From NCBI GenBank assembly GCA_022570795.1, contig JAKUDP010000014.1, positions 1,116,001 through 1,180,000 of the forward strand: a stretch of 64,000 nucleotides of DNA, read 5' to 3'. Of this stretch, positions 23,066 to 34,747 are shown piece after piece. The translations under genes were made by a program, and so were the position numbers. The notes beneath the pieces are model-generated. The model did no database searches and was not told the origin of the DNA. It saw only the letters and a list, made by a program, of their open reading frames with translations. Positions within the stretch are counted from its first letter, which is position 1, and each line of letters begins with the position of its first letter. Source of the stretch: Sphaerulina vaccinii (taxonomy: Eukaryota; Ascomycota; Dothideomycetes; Mycosphaerellales; Mycosphaerellaceae).

Positions 23066-23938
23066 TGAGTAGGCTACAGGTCCTGGGACCGCAGGACTTG
23101 ACCTGAAGTATTCCCTAGTCAGAACGATACGAATGGCGGGATTACAATCAGCGCATCTGCTCGGACACGTTCTCCTCTACCTCTTAGCAGTCTTGCAGTT
23201 GATCGTGACGGTACCGACCCTGGCAGCGTGTTGAGCACGTTGGCAACGTGATGCCTTCATGGCAAGCACGCTCTCTCGAATAACGGGTTCCGCCTGGCAG
23301 CGTTGCAGTGTTGGCGTTGCTCGTGATGGCAGCACGTCAAGCACGGGATCCAACGTGACACCTTCGTGGCAAGCACACACCTCAGGCATGATGGAGAGAC
23401 TCCGCTGGTTCCGGTCATGTTATATGGACTGCTTTTGATCAGTGCTACGTGCTGGAACCATGGTTGTCTCAAAAAGTCTCGATGGTTGCACACTTTGAGT
23501 TGTGTAACTCGAGCCATTTGGTGCCGAGAGGGATGCTGCTTCCATGGAACACGCTTCGGCGCATGTGTCAACGTGCCATTCATGCAGGCTTAGCAGAGGG
23601 CGAGAGACTCGGGTCTTGCCACTCAAGATATGGGTATTGAATAGCTGTTCCACGTTTTATAGCTCCGATAGACTCACATTTATGCTTTCACTGAATGCCA
23701 TATTGCACTTACTACTTCCGTCAAAGCCTATGCGTCGTCCAATGAAAGTACGGTGCTCTCAGATTTCGCAGCTGACAATCATGTCGTCCTGTCGCAGCCG
23801 TTTGGCGGACGTGTTCGGCACTAGCGCGTCTACAGTACGTAGCTTGGGTTTTGACATCTTCCAAAACAGTGACAACACCACTCGATACATCAAACTTTCA
23901 ACTTTGCTCATCACCAGCCCTGGCAAGAACACAACACA
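23066..23938. other. Intergenic with a duplicated segment
   Basis: About 870 bp with no supported gene; several frames of about 100 codons on both strands look random. It contains the 51-bp degenerate direct repeat listed separately. Confidence 0.5.
23221..23377. repeat. Degenerate direct repeat, about 51 bp, 106-bp period
   Basis: The segment 23,221-23,270, which contains AACGTGATGCCTTCATGGCA, recurs at 23,327-23,377 as AACGTGACACCTTCGTGGCA in similar flanks. Differences are mostly transitions. The sequence between also contains related TGGCAGCGTTG words, so an older short tandem array is likely. It lies downstream of YOS9 in non-coding DNA. Confidence 0.55.
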
Positions 23939-25119
23939 ATGATACCTGGAATCGAGCCCGTGACGACCACGGCGCTCATCTTCGGCGGGTGCTGTACCAA
24001 TGTGTTCGCACTCGAAGCCATCGTGAAAGTTGAGCCGAGCAGTGGTATGTTCACATCATCGACGGTCTCACAGGTATGCTCACACTCCACAGGTCTGATC
24101 ATCACATTTCTGCAATTTGTCTTTGTGACATTCTTCGCCTATCCGAGCCAATTTGAGCCTGGGGCAAAGTACACACTACAGGCTCCTAAAGTGCCCATAA
24201 GAAGATGGGCATTCATAGCCTTCATGTTCTTTGGCATCAATATGTTGAACAACTGGGCATTTGCCTACAACATTAGTGTCCCTGTTCATATCATTCTGCG
24301 CAGTTTCGGAAGTGTCACGACGATGATAGCTGGCTTTCTGCGCGGAAAGCGCTACAGCCTGTTGCAAGTTCTCAGCGTTGTGCTGCTTACTGTTGGAGTT
24401 TTGATCAGTGCCTGGGCTGATTCGGAGAGCAAGGTATGACCATCAATCGAGAGTAGGGTGTATCTGAGCCATGCTAATGCTATATCCAGGGAAAGAAGAT
24501 GTCCTATGAATCTCGTGCTTCATCGTCCGAGTACACACAAGGCCTGGCCATACTCCTTCTTGCGCAATTCCTTTCCGCATACATGGGTGCATATACCGAA
24601 GACACTTACTCACGATTCGGAGCGAGCTGGACCGAAAATCTCTTCTACTCGCACTTTTTGAGCTTGCCATTGTTCTTGCCACTTTTTGGCACTTTACTCG
24701 ATCAATATCGCAGACTTGCAGAAACGCCAAATCTCGACGTCCAGCGCTATGGCTTCAGCAGCTTGCAGAATAAGAGCGACATCCTTGATACTGCTATATC
24801 ATATGCTGCCAAAACACCCCAAGGCGTATTCTTTCTAGTGATCAATGCACTCACACAGTTGGTCTGTATATCAGGAGTCAACTTACTCTCAGCCAAATCT
24901 TCAGCTGTGACAGTCACCATTGTGCTGAACATTCGCAAGTTGGTGTCATTCATCTTGAGCACTGTGATCTTCGGTCACAGTCTGAATGCTAAGATGATCC
25001 TGGGCTCGACGCTCGTCTTTGGGAGTGGAGCTCTGTACGGCTGGGAGACCAGCTGGAGGATTCCACAACAGAAGGCTGCTCGGAAAGCCAATGGCGATAT
25101 CAAGCAGAAAGCCAAGTGA
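23939..25119 (+). CDS. YEA4: UDP-GlcNAc transporter, YEA4/SLC35B4 family
   Basis: Multi-span nucleotide-sugar antiporter of the ER/Golgi that supplies UDP-N-acetylglucosamine, for example for chitin or glycan synthesis. Three exons (23,939-24,044; 24,093-24,433; 24,490-25,119) give 358 aa. Family hallmarks are FGGCCTNVFALEAIV in the first membrane helix, FFGINMLNNWAFAY, the HIILRSFGSVTTMIAG helix, and GAYTEDTYSRFGASWTENLFYSHFLSLP. About ten hydrophobic helices can be seen. The C-terminus is lysine-rich (KAARKANGDIKQKAK), as is common for ER-retained members. Intron 1 is 48 nt, a multiple of three, so the unspliced frame stays open; splicing restores the helix PSSGLIITFLQFVFV. Intron 2 is 56 nt. 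Confidence 0.88.
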
Positions 25120-27273
25120 AGTGCTTATGGCAGCAAGATGGGATATGGAGCATTGCAGCATCTATAGAGCCACATACCTGAACAGAATGGGTTTCTGCAT
25201 GTCGCGCAAGAAGCCCCTTGTATGCCGTGAGGTCGCTGTGCGTGCTTCTGTCGGCAGCCTGCGTGCACAGGGGCACACAATTGTGTCCACATCAGAGCAC
25301 AAGCCGACTCACAAGGTGGACAATTTCGAGAACCCTGTACAGTGCACCTCGCACAAGCAGCCACAAAGAAGGTCTCTTGGTCTCGAAGGCTTGCAGGAAA
25401 GAGTTGAAGAAGGATCACTACCTGCGCCAAGTACCACCTCAAGTCCATGTGTAGAACATCAACAGAAGGCGTCTATTGTTCTCTCGAATCCTGCCCCCAA
25501 GTTGACATGTGGTTGGATCAGCCTACCGGAGCCTCACCAGCTTGTTGGGAAAGGAGTGTTGATGTCTATGTTGTATGCGGCAGCAGTAAAGGGTAGGCGC
25601 ATGGATCCCGGTCGGGCATTGCGTGCTGTGGGCGGTGCCTCAATATTGTGATTCGCCGAGAAGACAAGCATATAACATAAGTATACATTTCCGGCGACGG
25701 ACTCCACTACCGCATGTACCGCATGCAAGAAGAATATCAGATCGTCCGGGGCCTGCCGTGGTTGGGCTACTTACTCGCTAAAGCACGAGAGCACGCACGA
25801 TGTGTGATGAGTTGTAAGTAGCCCTCTTGCTTAGGTGACATTATCAGCCGGGGACATTGTCGAGTGTTCCACCCGAGAACTAGCAGATCGAAAGGTAGCG
25901 ATAGGAAATGGGCAGCCACTTGGCAAGGCAGTGCGTGTTCCAAATAATGCCTGATCCGACGCTCGCGTGAGAGGGCAGAGCGTTAAAGAAATCATGGATC
26001 CATGCGATCGATTGAAGCTTATGATTAAGACCCACAACGCGGATGATTGCCACGAGCAGCTGTCCCAGTTGACCCGAACAGCCAGACAGCTCGAGAGCCG
26101 AACATATACAATGACAGAGGCGCATTCATCGACTCTTGCGCCATTCCGGGAGAGTGAGACTTCTTCGATCGAGATGTTGCAGTGGTGTTGCGCCACAACC
26201 AGGCTTTCTCGCCAGGAGGACAGGAGATTATTGTCATGTAGTGCGTGCTATAGCGAAACGGCAACCCTGGTTCAGCCGATGGAAGTAAATAATGCAAGCG
26301 TGCTCCTCCCACGTGCGGTGGTGGTTATGTCTGAAGACGGCATGCCAATTCGGAAGAACCGCTTGTCTGCGCCGTGCGTGAGATGCTTGTTGCTTGCTCG
26401 CTCGCGCGTCTGTGATGTTCATCATAGATTGTTCTCTCTCTGCTGTCTTCCGCTGTTGCACTCCTGCTTCCAGACGAGCTGCACGGCCCGTGGATCTCGC
26501 GTCGCACAGATTGAAGCGAAGCGTGGTTCCTTGCATTGGACGAACCTTTTCCACACTTCTGAATCGCCACAAGACGTCGCCAGCCAGCAGTCAGCAATTC
26601 ACCCTGTCCGCGAAGCTCATTGCTCGGTTCACCATTTTGGCGCGGCCTGGACACTTCGAACTTCTGGACCTGACCAGCAGAACGTACCACTACCTTACTC
26701 CCAGTACCGACTCTGCCGACGACGACACTTTCACGCGACGAAACAACTCTCGGGCAGTGTGCGCGACGATCCCAGCGACCCGGACACCAGGTTTCCACTC
26801 AGGTGTCGCTCGAAAAGCAGCAGTCTCGTGTCGCCAGCTCCCGAAACGTATGCAGCCAGAATCGAAAGCGGACACGACCTGATCTTCTCTGTGCGATTGA
26901 GCCCACGAGCCATCTTTTTGTGCCGCATAGCACCTGTTATCTCGTGGACTTGTCGCCGTTTCTCTCATTCATCGCCGTACACTATCTGTCCACTGCGAAC
27001 TGGTCGTTCCTCGAGTACTGGGTGCCCCGCAGACGAACCTCCAATACCGACTTGTTGACAGCAGGCTTCCCGGTCCTCGCGCATTTCCGTCACTCCTCCA
27101 CTGGCACCCATCACCGAGTCCTGTGGTTGAGTACATCTCGCGCCCAAAGGCGAAGGCTCTGCCTCTGCTGAGCTTTCACCTTAAGTACTGTTGCCAGGTC
27201 TCGTGCTCAGCGGTTTCTTCGCGCGCAAAACGTTGCGACACGCCACGAGCACACTACCACCACTACTGGCAAT
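25120..27273. other. Long intergenic / 5' leader region
   Basis: About 2.15 kb lie between the transporter stop and the bHLH start. A 363-codon plus-strand frame (25,967-27,058) exists, but its product is rich in Cys, Arg and Ser with no recognisable domain, and antisense frames of similar quality overlap it. The C/T-rich stretches near 27,000-27,270 suggest promoter and leader of the bHLH gene. Long leaders are common for fungal regulators. Confidence 0.45.
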
Positions 27274-29075
27274 ATGGCATCCTCGCACTCCAACGGTCAA
27301 CAGCAGCAACATCATCAAGGCCTACCGTCTATTTCGAGCCTGACGAATAGCCTGGTGCCCAAGCCAGCGCCCATCTCACCAGATGGTCAGTCACTCACAG
27401 ACCCGGTCAGTCGAGATTCGGGAACATGGCCGCAACCTCAAAGCAAGCGTAAGTTACCACGCTCACTCCCGGTCCACATGGCCATCTGCCATATGAGATT
27501 GCCACTTGCTGCCACCTGCCGATATATTTCTGCATGGCAAACTATACTTATGTCGGCACGCTCGAGGTTATGGGCATGAAACAGTGGTCTCGGCACCTGT
27601 TTGCCACATGCCCTGCATCGCACCTCGTACGTTTTGATATAACAAAACTAACACTTTGCTGCAGACAATTCCGCCAACAGCCAAGGACTGCAAGTACACA
27701 CGTTGCTAAACCCTGATGACTCTCCATCGCGACAATCGATACCAAGCACGCCGCTGTCAGCGCGTCTACCTAGTTCGCAACAGGGTGGTGGCTCACAGCT
27801 ACCGTCACTCAACCAAGGCTTTCAGGATGGCCCTAATCGAGACAGCTACGGTCAACGCGATAGTCTTGGACGTGAGCTGAATCGTGACAGCTACCGCGAC
27901 AGCAGAGACCTAGGCCCCTTGGACTCACGGAGAAGCAGTGTGGACAGCCGTATGCACCAAGGATTCGGCTCTCTGTACATCAATGGACCTGCGTCGCCAT
28001 ATGAGAGTGCCAACACATCACAAGTCTCTCTCGCAGCGAGTCTGCGAAGACCGAACGGGGCGCCAATGTCGCCACTTAGTGCTCGGTCGAGCCAGCGTGG
28101 TCATCCAGCGCCGCGCATAGCACCACCGATCATGCCCGTAGGCCGCGGGCCTGGAGTACCCAACCCAACGGCCGCGAAGCCTACTGAAGGTTATGCCTGG
28201 GCTTTCCCAGACAGCGCAATCCCGGAAGAGGAGCGACGAGGCTCTGATAGTGGCGAGTCAAGCACGCATGGCCCCTCGAGGCAGAACAGCTTTGCAGCAT
28301 CATCGGTTCGCAGTAGCATTTTCTCGAATGACTCTCAAATGCCCATGGGACAACGTAGGTTCACAGAAGAGGGTAAAGATGTACTCGGGGAGATACTTGG
28401 TTCGAGAGCTAACACGACTGTAGAACCTTCGACCACGCACCACCATTCTCTGCAACACCGCACCATCTCTGGCCTGCAGCATGAGGGCATGAACGCACAG
28501 GGTATTGGCAATTACAGCAGAACGCCAGAGTTGCGAGTCAGTCACAAACTCGCAGAGAGGAAGCGCCGTAGCGAGATGAAGGATCTCTTTGAAGATCTGA
28601 ATAAAGCCGTGCCGTCCAATGGAGGGACGAAAGCTAGCAAGTGGGAGATACTTACGAAAGGTACGTATCCGAAATCACTAACATTGTTTCGATTTGCGTT
28701 TGCTAACGAGAGGTAGCCATCGAGTATATTCGCAGTCAACAGCACCTCGAACGCAATCTTACCGCAGAAATACATCGTCTACAGCGGGACAACGAAAATG
28801 GCCGCGACGTTTTCAAGGAGAACGACATGCTCAAAACCGAGGTCCAGGTGATGCGCGAACATCTAAGGCGGCTGGAACCTAATGGTGCCCATATCTACGG
28901 ACATTTCACCTCTACATTAAACCAGCAACAGCAGCAGGGCAACGGCGGCAATGGTATGGCTCTGCCTCCAATGAATACCGCCCAGGGCGTCGGCCAAGGA
29001 TCTGGAACTTTCAATGGAGTGGCTGCGCCAGCTGCCATGCAAGGCGTTGAATATGGGGGAGGGTACGCACGGTAG
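27274..29075 (+). CDS. bHLH transcription factor, Esc1-like
   Basis: Nuclear E-box-binding regulator. Three exons (27,274-27,448; 27,665-28,660; 28,717-29,075) encode 509 aa. The first about 340 residues are Ser/Pro/Gln-rich and disordered. The basic helix-loop-helix starts about residue 347: HKLAERKRRSEMKDLFEDL has the His-Glu-Arg DNA-contact pattern, followed by a loop and TKASKWEILTKAIEYIRSQ as helix 2. A leucine-rich coiled coil (NLTAEIHRLQRDN and beyond) extends the dimer interface. The tail has Gln and Gly runs. Intron 2 (56 nt) interrupts helix 2 in the family's usual region. Intron 1 is unusually long at 216 nt but gives the right phase (K|H codon). The arrangement resembles S. pombe Esc1-type factors; the target genes are unknown. 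Confidence 0.82.
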
Positions 29076-29501
29076 GCTCGCTCCATTCAGACTGGACTCG
29101 ATGACTTGCCTCCTCCCTAAGGATCGCGATAACTGCAGCCACTGTGCTTGCAGGGTACATTACACACTATTGCTCTCGAGCGGAGAGCACATCATTATTA
29201 CGGCACGGGGCCCTTGATATTAGCACTATACCATCGTCCAAGTCCTCGGAGAGTGGGCGGGCAGGGGAGTTTCGTGGCTTATCTGAATGGAGGCATCGTT
29301 CATAGATAGCGCTGGAGTATGTGTACTAGTGACGGATGTTCGACTTGTATCTTAGCTGAAAGTAGTACGACCATGAACAGTGTCGAATTGGTAGAGCAGG
29401 AAGCTTACTCATCAATATACTCCTTCTTGTCTGAGGACCCTCTTCAATCCATATCCCTCGCTTTCACACTTCAATGCGCATCCACGCCGAACGTCGCAGT
29501 C
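29076..29501. other. Intergenic, nothing assignable
   Basis: Spacer between the bHLH stop and the phosphodiesterase start. An in-frame upstream ATG exists at 29,373 (and 29,319), but the sequence before 29,502 does not look conserved. Confidence 0.5.
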
Positions 29502-31768
29502 ATGGCAGCACATGAGTATGGACATGCTGCTGATGAGCCTAGAGACTCGCAGGACTCAGACGTCGATTCGCAGCATTCGACTGCACGTTATGATCAGGAG
29601 ACGCTCAACATGGAAGAAGAAGCAGAGAGGCTGTTGATGGGTGTACAAGGACAACGTGGACAGAGCAAGAGCAAGAGCAAGCGGCGAAATGGAAGGCAAG
29701 ACAAATGGCGAGGTAGCCGCGACGGGGACGCCAGTGAGCTGATGCTCATGATTGAGGAGGGTGGCAGGTCGAGCGACGAGAGCGCAAATTCCAGCGATGT
29801 CGATGCACGGGAATTGAAGACCCAGAAGGTGTGTGTTGGCAGCAATCATACCAGTACAGTCTTCGGTGTGACTGACGAAGGCATTTACATAGTCCACATC
29901 GAAGTTGGCCAAGTGCAGCAAATTCACAGCGCTTCACATCATCATACTTGTGGCCTTCGTTGCCTTCGCATATGGCGCATACAGAGCATCGCGTTCGCTG
30001 ACGAGATCGACACCCTCGTATGCCGTGAAGACGTTGTCCAACGGCACGCACGATTTCGCCCCTACGACAATTCTGATTTCTCTTGATGGATTTCGTGCTG
30101 ACTTCCTGCGCCGTGGAATTACACCGACATTGGCTTCGTTCATCCAGGAGGGAGTCTCACCCAGGTATATGATGCCTTCGTTCCCCAGCTTGACCTTCCC
30201 AAATCATTTCACTTTGGTCACTGGCCTGTATCCGTCTGAGCATGGTAAGTGAGTTGCTTTGCGTGGGCTCAAAATACGCTTCTGGCATAGACTGACTCAG
30301 CTCGTCTTCAGGCATAGTCGGCAACAATTTCTACGACCCAGTGATGCAGAAACAATTCACATATGCAGATCCGAGCCTAAGTATGGTAAGTAAAGCTGGT
30401 ATTGACGAGCTTTCGGACTGTGTAGCTGATATACCAGGTACCGGAATACTGGAATGCTCAGCCGATATGGGAGACTGCTGAGTTGCAAGGCATCAAGACA
30501 GCCATTCAGTAAGATCTGCTGTCAAAAGCTCCCGAACCATGTTCCATTCGACGCTAACATTGACCAGCATGTGGCCTGGCTCGGAAGCACATATTGGTGG
30601 CGTAGAACCTGAATTTGTCGATAAATACAATGGCCAAGAGGAGCTCAACAACAAGGTCAATCGCATACTGGGCTGGCTCGACCTTCCTGGACCTACCGAT
30701 GTCAAAGAACTCGAAACTTCCGGCGCCATGAGACCGCAACTGATAGCAGCATATGTGCCCAATGTTGACTCTGATGGGCATCGGTATGGACCGAACAGTA
30801 CCTATATCAGAAGCACAATCGCCGAAGTGGATGGCATGCTCGCGTCGCTGTTCAGTGGTATCGAGTCGCGCAACTTGACCGAGATAGTCAATGTTGTAGT
30901 GGTTTCTGACCACGGCATGGCAACAACTGACACAACGCGACTGGTTCAGCTCGATGATCTGCTCGATACTAGCCAGATCGAACACACTGATGGCTGGCCA
31001 CTCTATGGATTGCGACCTTTCAATCAATCCGAAGCTAAGCTGGCTGAACTCTACAGCAGTCTAAAAGTACAGGAAGCTACTCACGAGGGAAAGTTCAAAG
31101 TGTTCTTACGAGACGATGATATGCCCGAACGCTACCACTTTGCCAACAACCAAAGGATAGCCCCCCTGTGGATTGTGCCCGAAGTTGGTTTCGCGATTGC
31201 GCCTAAACACGAATTCGACGTTGCTGCGGCATTGGAGAACGGTGATGTCTATGCTCCTCGCGGTTTACATGGGTATGACAATGATCATCCACTCATGAGG
31301 GCAATATTCGTTGCTAGAGGGCCATCATTTCCACACCCTAAAGGCAGCATAGTCGATCCGTTTTATAACACGAACGTCTACAGCATCATCTGCGACACAC
31401 TTGGGATCGAACCCCGACCCAACAATGGCACGATCAGATTGCCATTCAAGACTACAGGTCTCCATGGTGCAGAGGAGTACGAACAGCCACCAGATGATCC
31501 TCCGCCGATCGCACATGTGGATATTGGTGGGATTGTGCCGACAATTTCACCTCCGGAAGTCGAAGCTGGGGATGTGTCACCCTCCAAAGAGACCGAAGTG
31601 GAGGAATCCGCAGTGGTGCCTGGGAAAGCCGATTCGAAGGAGACTGAAGAGTCTGGTGATGATAGCACATCGTGGAGACAATGGATAGATGGGAAGATTG
31701 ACCAGGTCAAGAGCTGGGTCACTGGACTATTCGGCGAGCACAAGCAGACCAGCGGCTCCGGAACGTGA
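29502..31768 (+). CDS. NPP1: Type II membrane nucleotide pyrophosphatase/phosphodiesterase
   Basis: Extracytoplasmic hydrolase of nucleotide phosphodiester or pyrophosphate bonds, alkaline phosphatase superfamily, like yeast Npp1/Npp2. Five exons (29,502-29,828; 29,893-30,244; 30,312-30,385; 30,438-30,508; 30,568-31,768) give 674 aa. An acidic cytosolic tail precedes one membrane helix (about 121-140, LHIIILVAFVAFAYGAY). Catalytic-domain landmarks are ILISLDGFRADFL (metal Asp), MPSFPSLTFPNHF with the nucleophilic Thr (about 210), YPSEHGIVGN, NVDSDGHRYGP, VVVSDHGM and LHGYDNDHPLM, which supply the remaining Asp/His zinc ligands. The C-terminus is an acidic Pro/Glu/Ser tail ending in a short amphipathic helix. 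Introns are 64, 67, 52 and 59 nt. The start at 29,502 is preferred; two further ATGs lie upstream in frame. Confidence 0.88.
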
Positions 31769-31960
31769 CCAAGGCACTGTACTTGATCGCCTGGAGAATA
31801 CGTGAACACCAGCAGCGCCGACTCCACGACGTTGGCCGCAAGCATCCGCTCTTCTGGACAACTCGGGATGTGCAATGCCGCTTTCCGTGCTTACACGCCG
31901 CGTTTGAACTCGCAAACGGCCACGCAACTCTCATCACAGCTTCCATGAATCGTAGAGCAA

Positions 31961-32746
31961 TCATAGCTTTGCGTTCATCTCACTACTCTCTAGCGCTGCG
32001 AGCAGGCCCTGGAATCTATTCTTGAACATCTCCACAAGCTCAGGATCCATGGAGGACATGTCTATGCTAGGAGTGCTGTACAAAGCTCCTCCAGATCCGG
32101 TCACTCCGAACAGGAACTCGCCATCTCTCGCTCGTACGGTTGCTGTGAGGTCGCGGAAGTCTGCAACGAAGTCTGCGCCGCCTTGTGAGATATCGAAGGC
32201 TCCAGCACTAAGCTGAAGGTCTCTGTTTCCCACTGAGGAGACGCCACATGTCTGCGGAGTGGCATTCTGCCGTGCTGGATATATGCCTTGAACGTTGTTG
32301 CCAAACTTGGGGACGATACCTCTGTCAGCGCGCTCCATGCTGTACAAGTACCTGTCGCAAAAGAATCTAGGTCAGCCAGCTCTTGTAAGTTGTGAACAGC
32401 TTATACTCACTGATTGGCCAGGACAAGACCAGCACCACGACTGGTCAAGAACTGAGTCTTCGCAATATCTCCTGCAGGGTTTGTCCTCTTCTGATACACT
32501 GACAGTTGTCTCTGTGCTTCGAGTTGACTGCGATCTTGATCATACAGCTCATATCAGCACGACCTTCGAAGAATCGTCCATCGGTATCGAAGCTGAATTC
32601 ACACTATGTCCTCTTAGCTGTCGCGAAGCCAAATGTCTGACTATCAGGATGTTACTCACGAATCCGAGAGGACGCTGAAAGAGCTCTTCATTTCTACGCC
32701 AGCGATAGCCTTCTGCATTCCCATATTGTGACAACCAAGAATCCAT
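31961..32746 (-). pseudogene. Unrecognised gene, probably frameshifted
   Basis: From ATG 32,746 a first exon (to 32,660) encodes MDSWLSQYGNAEGYRW and onward. A canonical 56-nt intron (32,604-32,659, GTGAGT...GCTAAG...TAG) then leads into FDTDGRFFEGRADMSC. That frame soon stops. The following well-ordered segment (YDQDRSQLEAQRQLSVYQ, to 32,411) is in a different frame. It then splices cleanly over 32,352-32,410 into the last exon (YLYSMERADRG ... to the stop at 31,961). A frameshift near 32,545 would unite all parts into roughly 225 aa. A model that skips the middle (exons 32,746-32,660, 32,547-32,411, 32,351-31,961; 204 aa) keeps phase but needs a poor GAG acceptor. The C-terminal part faintly recalls condensation-fold acyltransferases; I do not assign a function. 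Confidence 0.4.
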
Positions 32747-33223
32747 TATTTATCCGCTTGAGATCTCCAGTTTCAGGCCATGATATGAGCAGTGGGTCGA
32801 CGAGGCTCGGCTTGTGAAAGTGGAGAGAAAATGATGACGCCGAGCGGGATTCGCTCCCGCAGCAGGTCACCGCCTTCGATATCTCTCTACTATGTACCTA
32901 TTCCTGAAATTCAGAACTGCCGTTCAGTATGGAATGGCAGGCTGCACAGGTACAGAAGCTGCAGCATGGCACATATGCATGCCTCATATGCGGCTCGACG
33001 AGTCCCGATATCATGATCATGTTGGCAAAACAATGCTCCGCTGGCCTGAAATTTATACCGACTGTATAATTCAACACTCTCCTATAGCTCCGAGATCTGG
33101 TCACAAGTTCCTGGGTGATATTCAAGGCCTTCCAGAGCTGGGAAGTGCTGTCATACAGTGTCTCGTCTCTGGTTGCCATCCCTATTGTGCTATTGTGCAA
33201 GATGTGTGAGCACTGCTCTGCCC
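32747..33223. other. Intergenic, nothing assignable
   Basis: About 475 bp. A small GC-rich hairpin GCGGGA/TCCCGC around TTCGC lies near 32,850-32,866. It is T-arm-like, but no full tRNA fold surrounds it. Confidence 0.45.
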
Positions 33224-34043
33224 TTATGCTGCAGTAATACCTACAATGTCGTTAGCATATGTCTGACCATCTCAATCCAGTGAAGGTCTACTCACCACCA
33301 TCGGCAGTCACTAAAGCGCCATTGATCATCTCAGCATCTTCAGAAGACAAGAAAGCTACCAGCTTCGCCATCTGAGTCAGGTCTGCGTAACCACCTTCCC
33401 AATCGCCAAAGGTCTTCTTCATGATCATCATGCCCTCCATGTTGAAGTCACCGTTCGCCAGACAGTTTCCAATGTTTGTTTGCATTGCGCCAGCAGCAAT
33501 AGCGTTACATCGTATGCCCTTCAGCCTATAGAACGCAGCAGTGTTCTTGGACAATCCTATGAGCCCAGCCTTGCTTGCTGTGTAGGCAGCACCGTTAGCG
33601 AAGCCCTTGAAACTTGCCACTGATGCAATGTTGGTGATGCTGCCTTTCTTGTTATCCTTCAAGAACCCGTTCACAGCTCGCTTCGTGATCGACATTGGTG
33701 CTGTCAGGTTGACTGCAATGCATCGATCCCACTCTGGCCGCTCCATTGACCCTGCTGGGTTGAATTTGTCGATAACTCCTGCTGAGTTGATGATGTAGTC
33801 GAATGTACCATATCTCGCTTCGGCTTGTTTGAACAGATCATCGAGATCTGACTCTGATGTGATGTCGGACTTCAATGCCAGCACCTTGTCCGAGGTATTC
33901 TGTTGCGAGAAGTCATCGAGCAGTTTCTGGTTGATATCGCAGACAACCACATTGCAGCCAACAGCAATGAAGTTCTCTGCAATGGCTCTTCCAAGACCTC
34001 CGCCCGCTCCTGTGACAAGTACAGTCTTTCCTTCGTGGCCCAT
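33224..34043 (-). CDS. Classical short-chain dehydrogenase/reductase
   Basis: NAD(P)-dependent oxidoreductase of unknown substrate. Two exons (34,043-33,296 and 33,240-33,224) give 254 aa, the usual size. The Rossmann motif TGAGGGLG is at 11-18, an acidic residue after strand 2 (CDIN) favours NAD, NSAG replaces the usual NNAG, and the catalytic set is Ser141, Tyr154 and Lys158 in YTASK. The short last exon, joined by a 55-nt intron (33,241-33,295), restores the typical C-terminus DGGITAA; without it the frame would stop at DGGE. The start MGHEGKTVLVTG is chosen because it lies just before the first strand. The upstream in-frame ATG at 34,178 would add an unconserved 45-residue leader. Confidence 0.85.
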
Positions 34044-34747
34044 GGCTGCTATTGTGTCGCTGACGGGAACAGGCTTGGATTGCAATAAGTGGGAATTTTT
34101 TCGTTCGAGAATATATTCCCATGCATTCACGAAGCTCGTGTCTATACGAAATGGCAAGCCTCCGGAGAAAAGACACACCGTCGGTACGCTATGCTTCTAT
34201 GGCGTTATTACGCGACTGTCTGTGGTCGTCTCCACTGGTCTTGGCGCAGAAGTTGTTCGCGGAAGAGAGTCTCTTGAGGAGTCGGCAAAAGGTGTGCTGC
34301 CACAAACACCTCATACGTTGCGGTCACGTTGATGCGGGCCACATGCAGAAGGAATGCGGATGGCTTCTAGCTCATCGATCGATAAGTGACATTCGATATG
34401 CCTCGAAAGGCCACTAGCTCTTCAGGATGTCCATAGTTACTGGCTCACAATCGACACTGGCGCTGTGCTGTCCATCAGTCCTCCGCATGATGGACAATCT
34501 TGTCGTCGCAGTAAGGAGATTGTCTCATGTTTGGCATTAAAGTGGTAAGAGGACGCTGATGACCCAGCCATGAACCCATTCTTGTGCGTCCCCTGCACTG
34601 CCCTGATCGGCACCAGCTGAGCTCCAGCTTCCTCTGCAGCGTTCCTGTTCCTGCCAGGCGGCAGCTTCTGCTTTCTCATGTACATCTTCGCATTGGAGAT
34701 TGTTGCTTGCTCGTCGTGAAGCTGACCACAGCAAGTCGACATACAAC
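34044..34747. other. Divergent intergenic region
   Basis: About 700 bp between the dehydrogenase (minus) and the AAA ATPase (plus), holding both promoters. Minus-strand frames of about 130-140 codons (34,437-34,962) overlap the ATPase start and look like shadows. Confidence 0.45.

Noticed and set aside
25967..27058. 363-aa protein-coding gene
   Set aside because: Product is Cys/Arg/Ser-rich without domains, and equally long antisense frames overlap. Kept only as a finding about the long leader.
32845..32900. tRNA gene on the minus strand
   Set aside because: A T-arm-like stem GCGGG/CCCGC and a near-B-box are present, but the T-loop lacks TTC, and no acceptor stem, D-arm or anticodon arm can be folded.
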